Shown piece after piece: positions 1-6,653 of a stretch of 7,510 nucleotides of DNA. Origin of the DNA: Alphaproteobacteria bacterium (lineage in GTDB: Bacteria; Pseudomonadota; Alphaproteobacteria; ATCC43930; CGMCC-115725). Numbering within the stretch: position 1 is the stretch's first letter; each line of letters starts with the position of its first letter. The stretch spans positions 1 to 7,510 of the forward strand of contig JASHUX010000244.1 in NCBI GenBank assembly GCA_030039775.1, read 5' to 3'. Under the pieces are notes generated by a model. The model searched no databases. It was not told where the DNA came from and worked only from the letters and a program-made list of their open reading frames with translations. The position numbers were made by a program, and so were the translations under genes.

Positions 1-2
1 TC

Positions 3-134
3 GGTTTGGGTGGAGCGATGCACCATCTGGTATGCGGCCTGATTCACGTCAGCGGGTTTGCTTATGCGCTTTGGCATAAACCGAGTATCGCAGCTTGGAA
101 AATAAATTTCAACGAAAGGGCGTTTTCAAAGTAG
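3..134 (+). CDS. Unrecognised partial reading frame, 3' end only
   Basis: A plus-strand frame is open from the window edge to a TAG at 132-134, about 43 codons, with an internal ATG at 18. I do not recognise the peptide. It is rich in His, Trp and aromatic residues (MHHLVCGLIHVSG at the internal Met) and has no motif I can name. It runs antiparallel to the non-homologous tail of the broken RND gene, in DNA that looks less GC-rich than the rest. It could be the end of a transposase or other gene on an inserted segment, or it could be non-coding. A frame this short stays open by chance often enough that the coding call is weak. Confidence 0.2.
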   Translation, partial: GLGGAMHHLVCGLIHVSGFAYALWHKPSIAAWKINFNERAFSK

Positions 135-2026
135 CGCACTACCGAAAGATTGATGCCGCTGTAGGGCAAACCGATATTGTCGAGGATGGTGTCGACCTGA
201 TCGTTGCCGACGATTTTGCGGATCGCGCCTTCGACGGCGGCGAAATAGGTCTGAGTTTGCTCGATCCGCGTTCCCGGCGGTGCCCGGACGTGAAGGCGCA
301 TCTCGCCGGCATCGACCTGCGGGAAGAAACTCTCACCGATCATCGGGAACAGCGCCAGCGAACAGACCATCAGGATCAGGAAAAATCCGACGGTCGGAAG
401 CGGCCGCGACAGGCACCAGGCGACGCTGTTGCGATAGCCCTCCCGCGCCCGGTCAAAGCCGTCCTCGAAGCGGCGGTGGAATTCTTTGAACGGATTGAGG
501 CTGCGGCGGGGGCGATTGAGTTCCCGTTCCTCGTGGCGCGCTTCGCTGACGTTACGCATCAAGAATCGGAACAGCACGGGCACCATGGTGAAAGACAGGA
601 TGAGGCTCGCGATCAGCGCGATGCACACCGACATCGACAACGGCGAAAACAAATATTTCGGAATGCCGGTCAGCAGGAAGATCGGCACGAACACGATGCA
701 GATGCACAACGTCGACAAGAACGTCGGTACGCCGACTTCCCCGGCACCGTTGATGATGGCGTCAACCAGTCCCTCGCGCTGGCGGACATGGCGCTCGATG
801 TTCTCGATCACGACCGTGCCGTTGTCGACAAGGATGCCGACCGCGAGGGCGAAACCGCCGAGCGTCATCGTGTTAAGCGTCTCGCCTAGCGCGTACATGA
901 TGAGAATGGCGGTGATGATCGACAGCGGGATCGAGGCCAGCGTGATTAGCGTCAGCCGCCAGTTGCCGAGGAACAGCAGGATCATCAGCCCCGTGAGGCA
1001 TGCGGCCAGGACGCCGCCCGTGATCACGCTGTTGATCGCGGCCTTGACGAACACCGACTGGTCGAAGATGGCCTTGATGTTGACGCCCTTGGGCAGAAGC
1101 TTCTCGATATAGGGTAGAGCTGACTTCACGCCGTCGATCACCGCGAGCGTCGACACCCCGCCCGTTTTGCGGATCATCATCAGCGCGCCCGGCGTGCCGT
1201 TGACGGCGACCGAATTGGTCTGGACCTGGAAACCGTCATGGACATGCGCGACGTCGCGCACGAATACCATCTTCCCGTCCACTTCTTTCACTGGGAAATT
1301 GTTGATAGTGTCGACGATGCTCGGACTGTTGTTCATCGACAGCAGATAATCCTTGCTGCCGATTTTAACGTCGCCCGAAGGCACGATGACGTTCTGGCCG
1401 AGGATGGCGTTGCTGACGTCGGTCGGCGACATGTGGCGCGCTTGCAACGCCGTCTGATCGAGATCGATCATGATTAGGCGCGGCTTGCCGCCATAGGGGT
1501 AAGGCACCTCGGCCCCTTGCACCACCGCGAGATCGGGCCGGATCACGTTCTGGCCTAAATCGTTGAGCCGCGTATCCGACAAGGAATTGCTCGACAGGCT
1601 GAGCTGGATGACGGGCACGTCGGTCGCGCCGTAACGGATCACGAGCGGCGGGGTGATGTTGGGCGGCATGTATTTCAGTACCACCAGCGCGCTCGACGCC
1701 AGCTGCGCCACGGCGCGCGTCACGTCCGCGCCCTGATGCAAGTAGACCTTCTCGACGCCGACGCCCTCATAACTCGTCGCTTCAATGCGCGAGATGTTGT
1801 CCACCAGCGACGCCATCTGACGCTCATGAAGCGTCAGTATGCGGTTTTGGATGTCGGTCGCGCTCATGCCCTGGTAGTTCCAGACCACGCTGACGACCGG
1901 GATGTTGATCTCCGGAAAAATGTCGATCGGCATGCGCAGCGCCGCCCCGATGCCCAGGAGGCATACGAGAATGATGGCGGCAACTACAGTGTAGGGCCGC
2001 CTCAGGACGTAGGCGACGAGCGGCAT
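62..2026 (-). pseudogene. RND-superfamily efflux permease, 3'-truncated
   Basis: This is the inner-membrane proton/substrate antiporter of a tripartite efflux system (AcrB/HAE-like superfamily). I chose the ATG at 2026 (MPLVAYVLRRPYT), which gives a typical RND amino terminus. A TTG at 2062 would add 12 atypical residues. Visible parts are TM1 (about 11-29), the first periplasmic porter region with MPIDIFPEI after TM1 (about 32-320), the TM2-TM6 bundle (about 325-490), a basic cytoplasmic linker, TM7 (about 545-563) and the start of the second periplasmic loop. The TM4 proton-relay motif reads GILVDNGTVVIENI, with D401 kept and N402 in place of the second Asp. Family-like sequence ends at GINLS (about residue 628, near position 143). 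The last 26 residues are unrelated and end at TAA 62-64. Family members have about 1,030-1,060 residues, so about 400 are missing, including most of the second porter half and TM8-TM12. It lies downstream of the kinase gene on the same strand. The product should be inactive. Confidence 0.8.
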
Positions 2027-2138
2027 TGATGTTCCGACGTTGCAGGCTTCCCGTTTCCCCAAGGCCGGAAAGCGTTGGGACCACGCGACGGTGACCGGCT
2101 AAGTGTTTGGAAACAAGAAGGTTTTTGTAATTTTTTTT
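2027..2138. other. Kinase-permease intergenic gap with T10 tract
   Basis: This 112-bp gap separates the sensor kinase stop from the chosen RND ATG. It carries a run of ten T on the plus strand (2131-2140) that overlaps the kinase stop codon, preceded by a second AT-rich stretch (gtttttgtaa). On the transcribed minus strand the run is poly-A and no GC stem precedes it, so it is not a rho-independent terminator for the kinase. I see no convincing -35/-10 pair for a separate permease promoter. Co-transcription with the two-component genes remains possible but is not shown. Confidence 0.5.
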
Positions 2139-3485
2139 TTAATCGGCCGGGAACGGCGCGCAGATTAGGTCGAAGCGGCACCCGGGTTGGGCGTCGCCGA
2201 TGGCGATCCGGAAGCGATGCAGCGCCATGACGGCGCTGACGACGCCGAGGCCGAGACCGCTGCCCGGCAAGGTTCGGCTTTTGTCCGCCCGATAGAAGCG
2301 CTTCAGGACCTGTTGCCGCTCCTCGGGGGGGATGCCCGGCCCGCGGTCGCGGACCCGGACGATTGGCCCCTCCGGCCCGTCGATTACGGCAAGATCGATG
2401 CGGCTGTTCCTTGGGGCAAATTTGAGCGCGTTGTCCAAGACGTTCGCCACCGCTTCGAACAGAAGGTCGCGGTCGCCCTTGATCCGCCGCGGTTCCGCCG
2501 CCACCGCCAGTTCGATACCGGCGTTTTCGGCGATCGGACCATAGAGCTCGGCGACATCGTGGACGATCCGGGCAAGATCGATCTCGCCGAACGCGGCGCG
2601 CCGATTGCCGCCTTCGATCTCGGCGATGCGCAGCAAGGCCGTAATGATTCCGATTGTCTGGTCCAATCCCGAGACCGCGACGTCGATCGCCTCCTCCAGT
2701 TCCTTGTCAGATCTCGGCGCATCGCGGATGCGCTCGAGCCGAGCGCGGACCCGCGTCAAGGGCGTGCGCAGATCGTGGGCGATATTGTCGCCGACCCCTC
2801 GGATTTCCTCGAGCAGACGCTCGATCTCGTCGAGCATGCGATTGACCGCTATCGCCAGCCGGTCGAAATCGTCGGCGGCGTTGCGGGCGGGCAAGCGCTC
2901 GCTCAAATTGCCCTGAAGGATGCGCGCGACGGAGCGGTGAACCACGCGCACGCGGCGCAGCTCACGCCAGCTCAACAGCGCGCCGGCGGCAAGCGCGAGC
3001 AGCAGAGCCGGAATCGCGCCGAGCAAGAGCGCCCGGCGCACGATGCGTTGAAGCTGATTCAATTCCGCGACGTCGCGGGCGATGAACACGACCCGTCCGT
3101 CGGACAGTTTCGCCGCGGCGGCGCGCACGAGCCGGTCCTCCGCAAGCGTCGCGCCGTGGGCATGGCCGTCGACAGGAAAATCCGGCGGTAACGCGCCGAG
3201 GTTCCCGGCGATCGGATGGCCGGTGCCGTCGAACAACGCAGCGTAGGCGATGTGCTGCTCTTGCCGCACTTCGCTCAAGGTCAGATCGCGGATCAACTCG
3301 CCCGGTTGCGCGGCCGCAAAGCGCGCAACCTGCCGTTCGACGAACCGGTCAACCGTGCCTGTTTCGCGTGCTGCGGTCTGCCAGTAGACGAACGCGAACA
3401 ATAGCAGCACGCCCAGCGCAAACACGCCGGCCGACGCGGCGGCGATGTGGAAGCTCGTGGTGCGGAATATTTCTGGTGCGCGCAT
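2139..3485 (-). CDS. Two-component sensor histidine kinase (HAMP type)
   Basis: This inner-membrane sensor autophosphorylates on His and passes the phosphate to the regulator encoded just upstream. The 448-residue protein has TM1 at about 12-34, a short periplasmic domain (about 35-148), TM2 at about 150-173, a HAMP linker (about 173-228), and an HisKA dimerisation domain with the H box NIAHDLRTPLTR (phosphoacceptor H237). The HATPase_c domain has an N box (NVLDNALKFAP, N348/N352), a G1 box (DRGPGIP, D380), an F box (KRFYRADKSR) and a G2 box (GSGLGLG, 408-414). All catalytic motifs are intact. The ATG at 3485 lies 23 bp after the regulator stop, so the two are almost certainly one transcript. 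The periplasmic domain matches no ligand-binding fold I can name, so the signal is unknown. It belongs to the EnvZ/QseC-like OmpR-partner kinases in general layout. Placement upstream of an RND gene suggests it senses toxic compounds or envelope stress. Confidence 0.93.
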   Translation of the reverse strand: MRAPEIFRTTSFHIAAASAGVFALGVLLLFAFVYWQTAARETGTVDRFVERQVARFAAAQPGELIRDLTLSEVRQEQHIAYAALFDGTGHPIAGNLGALPPDFPVDGHAHGATLAEDRLVRAAAAKLSDGRVVFIARDVAELNQLQRIVRRALLLGAIPALLLALAAGALLSWRELRRVRVVHRSVARILQGNLSERLPARNAADDFDRLAIAVNRMLDEIERLLEEIRGVGDNIAHDLRTPLTRVRARLERIRDAPRSDKELEEAIDVAVSGLDQTIGIITALLRIAEIEGGNRRAAFGEIDLARIVHDVAELYGPIAENAGIELAVAAEPRRIKGDRDLLFEAVANVLDNALKFAPRNSRIDLAVIDGPEGPIVRVRDRGPGIPPEERQQVLKRFYRADKSRTLPGSGLGLGVVSAVMALHRFRIAIGDAQPGCRFDLICAPFPAD

Positions 3486-3508
3486 GTCGTGCCCGCACAG
3501 AGTTTATC

Positions 3509-4222
3509 TCAGCGGTCGGCGGGCGGTCTCGAATCCTCGGTGCCGGACACCAACACGAAGCCGGCTCCGCGCACGCCGCGGATCAGCGGCGTCTCGCCCG
3601 GCGCATCGATCTTGCGGCGCAGCTTACCGATATGGACGTCGACCAGATTGGTCTGCGGCAGAAATCGGTAATTCCAGACGTCTTCCAGCATCATATCCCG
3701 CGTCACGACCTGATCCGGACGCCGCATCAGGTATTCGAGCAGCTTGAATTCGCGCGGCAGCAAATCGATCACGCGTTCGCCGCGCCGCGCCTTCCGGTCG
3801 ATCAGGTCCAGCGACAGCGGACCGACGTGCAGCGCCGTGGCGCGGGTTTCGACCGGGCGGCGGAGCAACGCTTCGATCCGTGCGGCCAGCTCGCCGATGG
3901 CGAAGGGCTTGGTGAGATAATCGTCGCCCCCGGCCTTCAGGCCGCGGATGCGGTCGTCGACGGCGCTGAGTGCGCTCAGGACCAGCACGGGCGTGCGCAC
4001 CTGTTCCGCGCGAAGCGTCTCAATGACGGCAAGCCCATCCAGCTCGGGTAGCATACGGTCGACGATGAGCAGGTCGAACTGGCCATGCCGTGCGGCGTCC
4101 AGTCCACCGGTCCCCGTCGCCTGGTCCTGGACGGCATAGCCGCGTTCGCCCAACGCGCCGGCGATTTCGGCGCAGGTTTCGGCGTCGTCCTCGATCAGCA
4201 GAATCTTGGCGCTCGATGGCAT
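3509..4222 (-). CDS. OmpR/PhoB-family response regulator
   Basis: This is a cytoplasmic DNA-binding transcription factor activated by phosphorylation. The 237 residues run from the ATG at 4222. The TTG immediately before it (4225) is a less likely start, and no strong Shine-Dalgarno sequence is visible. The receiver domain (about 4-115) shows the acidic pair in LLIEDDAE, phosphoacceptor Asp in IVDRMLPELDG (about D55), the switch Ser in LVLSA and the conserved Lys in YLTKPF. A winged-helix effector domain follows (about 133-228), with LLPREFKLLEYL, the transactivation-loop region and the recognition helix TNLVDVHIGKLRRKID, then the wing RGVRGAGFVL. All key residues are present, so the protein should work. 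It is the first gene of the minus-strand set and sits 23 bp before its kinase. Likely targets, by analogy with similar loci, are its own promoter and the downstream RND gene. The divergent SDR promoter also lies within reach. Confidence 0.95.
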   Translation of the reverse strand: MPSSAKILLIEDDAETCAEIAGALGERGYAVQDQATGTGGLDAARHGQFDLLIVDRMLPELDGLAVIETLRAEQVRTPVLVLSALSAVDDRIRGLKAGGDDYLTKPFAIGELAARIEALLRRPVETRATALHVGPLSLDLIDRKARRGERVIDLLPREFKLLEYLMRRPDQVVTRDMMLEDVWNYRFLPQTNLVDVHIGKLRRKIDAPGETPLIRGVRGAGFVLVSGTEDSRPPADR

Positions 4223-4360
4223 CAATCCCGCTTTCGCAGACCGGATGGCGCCGTACCACTAAATATTGTTTTAAGCGGCCCGGTGTTCATGGCGATGCAA
4301 CCCTCGACGAAATCGTCCGGTCATGCGAATCATAATGCAAATAGGCGCAAAGGAGGCGAC
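4223..4360. promoter_or_regulatory. Divergent upstream region, regulator / SDR operon
   Basis: This 138-bp gap lies between the start codons of the divergent regulator and SDR genes, so both promoters are expected here. On the plus strand CATAAT at 4331-4336 resembles a -10 box, but no good -35 stands 17 bp upstream. ATGCGAAT (4323-4330) and ATGCAAAT (4335-4342) form a direct repeat at 12-bp spacing around that box, and a further ATGCAA lies at 4295-4300. On the minus strand an AT-rich patch (4258-4274) could hold the regulator promoter. The promoter role follows from gene orientation. The individual boxes are weak guesses. Confidence 0.45.
4349..4356 (+). promoter_or_regulatory. Strong ribosome binding site of the SDR gene
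   Basis: AAAGGAGG lies 4 bp before the ATG at 4361. It is the best Shine-Dalgarno match seen ahead of any gene in the window. It fixes the SDR start, although the reading frame stays open well upstream into the regulator region. Confidence 0.85.
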
Positions 4361-5260
4361 ATGAAAGACGTAGACGGCAAGACCGCCTTTATCACGGGCG
4401 GCGCCTCGGGCATCGGATTCGGCATGGCTCGGACCTTTCTCAAGGCGGGCATGAAGGTGGTGATGGCGGATGTGCGCCAGGACCATCTCGACGAGGCGGC
4501 CGCGGTGCTGAAAGGCTCGAACCTGCCGTACCATTTCATCAAGCTCGACGTCACCGATCGTGAGGCGTTCGCCCGTGCCGCCGACGAAACCGAGCGCGTC
4601 TTCGGCAAGATTCATGTCGTCTGCAACAATGCCGGCGTCGGCGGCAACGCGCCGATCGACGAAGCCGCGTACGAGGATTGGGATTGGGTCATGGGCGTCA
4701 ATCTCGGCGGCGTCGTGAACGGCGTCAAAACCATGGTCCCGCGGATCAAAAAGCACGGCGAGGGCGGCCATATCGTCAATACCTCCTCGATGGCCGGAAT
4801 TATTCCTCTGACCACGCAAGGCGGCATCTACGCTGCGTCGAAATTCGCGGTGCGCGGCCTGACCGATTCGCTGCGTCTTGCGCTCGGCCAATACAATATC
4901 GGGGTCTCGGTTCTGTGCCCGGGCCTGGTCCACACCAACATCATGGACGCCGAGAAGTCGCGGCCGGAGCACCTCAAGACGTCGGCAAAACATCCACCGC
5001 GCCATCTCTCGTCCGTATCCTCGGCCAGCGCGGGCATGGACCCGTTAGAGATGGGCGAGCGCATCCTCCGGGCCATCCGTCGCAACGATCCCTATATCCT
5101 GACGCACGGCGAGTTCAAAGACGAGGTCGCGGGGCTATTCAACGACATCCTCGCCGCCTTCCCGACCGACGACAACATCGATCCCGGCCGGCTCGAATTC
5201 GAGAACCGCCGCCGCGCCATGACGGAGGAGGCGAAGGCACTGGCGAAAAAGGTGGGGTGA
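4361..5260 (+). CDS. Classical short-chain dehydrogenase/reductase
   Basis: This is a cytoplasmic NAD(P)-dependent oxidoreductase that interconverts an alcohol and a carbonyl. The 299-residue protein has a Rossmann fold with the cofactor motif TGGASGIG (12-19). An acidic residue ends strand beta-2 (D37 in MADVRQ), which in this family usually means NAD(H) rather than NADP(H). The NNAG motif is at 89-92. The catalytic tetrad N114, S143, Y157 and K161 is complete (TSSMAG, YAASK), and the PG motif follows at 187-188. About 50 residues beyond the usual 250 form a C-terminal extension with GMDPLEMGERILRAIRRND and a Lys/Ala-rich end. The substrate cannot be told from sequence. The start is set by the strong ribosome binding site. 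It is first in a plus-strand set with the GH1 and GMC genes. Its stop codon overlaps the first unit of the heptad inverted repeat at 5259-5335. Confidence 0.93.
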   Translation: MKDVDGKTAFITGGASGIGFGMARTFLKAGMKVVMADVRQDHLDEAAAVLKGSNLPYHFIKLDVTDREAFARAADETERVFGKIHVVCNNAGVGGNAPIDEAAYEDWDWVMGVNLGGVVNGVKTMVPRIKKHGEGGHIVNTSSMAGIIPLTTQGGIYAASKFAVRGLTDSLRLALGQYNIGVSVLCPGLVHTNIMDAEKSRPEHLKTSAKHPPRHLSSVSSASAGMDPLEMGERILRAIRRNDPYILTHGEFKDEVAGLFNDILAAFPTDDNIDPGRLEFENRRRAMTEEAKALAKKVG

Positions 5261-5335
5261 GTGGTCAGTTCCCAGTTTTCAGTTATCGGCGATCGGTTTC
5301 GGTACGTCTTACTGACGACTGATGACTGACAACTC
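5259..5335. repeat. Heptad-spaced CAGT inverted repeat over the GH1 start
   Basis: The left arm has GAGT at 5259 and CAGT at 5266, 5273 and 5280. The right arm has ACTG at 5311, 5318 and 5325 and ACTC at 5332. All units are exactly 7 bp apart and the whole is symmetric about position 5297. Folding the arms (5259-5283 with 5311-5335) gives 19 Watson-Crick and 2 G-U pairs in 25 positions, with a 27-nt loop. The element fills the complete 61-bp SDR-GH1 gap, overlaps the SDR stop codon and supplies the GH1 start codon and first codons. It resembles the short tandem heptamer repeats known from intergenic regions of some bacteria, here arranged as an inverted pair. Whether it is a dispersed element, a hairpin regulator or a transcript-end structure cannot be judged from one copy. 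Confidence 0.8.
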
Positions 5336-6653
5336 TTTTCCCGCGGGCTTCCTCTGGGGCGCATCGACCGCGGCGTATCAGATCGAGGGCGCGGTGCGCG
5401 AAGACGGGCGCGGGCCGTCGATCTGGGACACATTCAGCCACACGCCGGGCAAGATCGCGAACGGCGACACCGGCGATGTCGCCTGCGACCATTACCATCG
5501 CTGGCGCGACGATATCGGGCTGTTGCGCGAGCTCGGCATCGGCGCATACCGCTTCTCAACAGCGTGGCCGCGCATCCAACCAACCGGGCGCGGCGCCCCG
5601 AACGAGAAAGGACTCGAATTTTACGACCGGCTGGTCGACGCGCTGCTCGACGCGAACATCCAGCCCTGGCTCTGCCTCTATCACTGGGATTTGCCCCAGG
5701 CGCTTGAAGATAAAGGCGGTTGGCGCAACCGCGACACCGCCTACCGGTACCGCGACTACGCCGCCATCGTGGCGCGCCGCCTCGCTGACCGCGTATCGTA
5801 TTGGGCAACGTTTAACGAGCCCAACATCTTTACCTATCGCGGCCTCGGCCAGGGCGATCACGCGCCGGGCCTACAGAGCCGGGAAGCCGTGTGGCGCGCG
5901 ATCCACACCGTCAACCTTGCGCATGGTCTCGGTGTCCTGGCGCTCCGCGAGCAACGCGCCGATCTGAAGCTCGGCAACATCTATAATCTCGCACCGCGCG
6001 AGCCGGCGACCGACCGCGAACAGGACCGCGTGGCATGCGAGCTGATGGGCGCGATCATGAACGACGCGTTCCCCGATCCCCAGTTTCTCGGCAAATATCC
6101 CGAGCCGATCGCGGACGACATCAAGCCCTATGTGCGGGACGGCGATCTCGCCATCATCAAGCAGAAGCTCGACTACTTCGCCTTCAATCATTATTCGCGG
6201 TCCCGCATCCGCTGGGATAACGACCATTTGTTCCATGTTGGCTACGCCAAGATCGACGCGCCGGTGACGGCGATGGGTTGGCCGATCACGCCCGACGGGT
6301 TGCGCGAAAGCCTGGTCGACGCCAAGGCGCGGTGGAGCGGGGATCTGCCGGTCTACATTCTCGAAAACGGCGCGGCGTTCGACGATGCGGTCGACGCCGA
6401 GGGCCGCGTGCGCGACCCGCAGCGTATCGATTTCTTGCGCGGTTATCTCGGGGCCCTGCTCGACGCGGTCGCGGCGGGCGTGCCGGTCAAGGGCTATTTC
6501 GTCTGGTCGCTGCTCGACAATTTCGAGTGGGCGCTCGGCTACGATAAGCGCTTCGGGATTGTCTATGTCGATTACACGACGCAGAAGCGCATCCCGAAGG
6601 ATTCGTATTTCTTCTATCGCGAGCTCGCTCGCGGCGCGCCGCTCGATCGGTAA
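5322..6653 (+). CDS. Family-1 glycoside hydrolase (beta-glucosidase type)
   Basis: This is a retaining beta-glycosidase that cleaves terminal beta-linked glucose or related sugars from oligosaccharides or aryl/alkyl glycosides. The 443-residue length is normal for single-domain bacterial GH1. No signal peptide is present, so it should act in the cytoplasm on imported substrate. The N-terminal GH1 signature FLWGASTAAYQIEG is at 10-23. The acid/base Glu is E166 in TFNEP (163-167) and the nucleophile is E348 in YILENG, where Thr or Ser more often stands before the Glu. Sugar-binding residues Q20, H121, N165, W395, E402 and W403 are all there (YHWDLP; VWSLLDNFEWALGY). The ATG at 5322 is the only usable start: an in-frame TGA lies at 5313-5315 and the fold begins at F6. 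No Shine-Dalgarno sequence precedes it, and the start lies inside the heptad inverted repeat. Its stop overlaps the GMC start. Beta-galactosidase, fucosidase or aryl-glucosidase activity cannot be excluded. Confidence 0.95.
   Translation: MTDNSFPAGFLWGASTAAYQIEGAVREDGRGPSIWDTFSHTPGKIANGDTGDVACDHYHRWRDDIGLLRELGIGAYRFSTAWPRIQPTGRGAPNEKGLEFYDRLVDALLDANIQPWLCLYHWDLPQALEDKGGWRNRDTAYRYRDYAAIVARRLADRVSYWATFNEPNIFTYRGLGQGDHAPGLQSREAVWRAIHTVNLAHGLGVLALREQRADLKLGNIYNLAPREPATDREQDRVACELMGAIMNDAFPDPQFLGKYPEPIADDIKPYVRDGDLAIIKQKLDYFAFNHYSRSRIRWDNDHLFHVGYAKIDAPVTAMGWPITPDGLRESLVDAKARWSGDLPVYILENGAAFDDAVDAEGRVRDPQRIDFLRGYLGALLDAVAAGVPVKGYFVWSLLDNFEWALGYDKRFGIVYVDYTTQKRIPKDSYFFYRELARGAPLDR

Noticed and set aside
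131..142. GUGCG-like group II intron 5' end on the minus strand at the RND junction
   Set aside because: The GTGCG match is only five bases, no intron domain V or reverse transcriptase is visible, and only about 140 bp remain in the window to test it.
95..889. 264-codon plus-strand open frame opposite the RND gene
   Set aside because: The peptide is dominated by Arg, Asp, Gln and His with no recognisable domain, and the opposite strand encodes clear RND sequence through most of it.
2027..2062. TTG start adding 12 residues to the RND protein
   Set aside because: The added residues (MGKREACNVGTS) are unlike RND amino termini, and the ATG at 2026 gives the standard beginning just before TM1.
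2113..2140. T-run as a rho-independent terminator
   Set aside because: The T tract is on the plus strand with no GC-rich stem before it, and the flanking genes are transcribed from the minus strand, where the tract is poly-A.
2187..3191. 334-codon plus-strand open frame opposite the histidine kinase
   Set aside because: It is the antisense shadow of a kinase gene with all its motifs intact. The translation is Arg/Asp/Gln-rich and low in hydrophobic structure, as expected from reading GC-rich codons backward.
4085..4360. N-terminal extension of the SDR frame upstream of 4361
   Set aside because: The extension overlaps the regulator gene in antisense and has no family resemblance. The Rossmann fold starts right after the ATG at 4361, which has the AAAGGAGG site.
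4271..5005. 244-codon minus-strand open frame opposite the SDR gene
   Set aside because: It is the shadow of an SDR with a complete catalytic tetrad and strong ribosome binding site. The peptide has no family resemblance.
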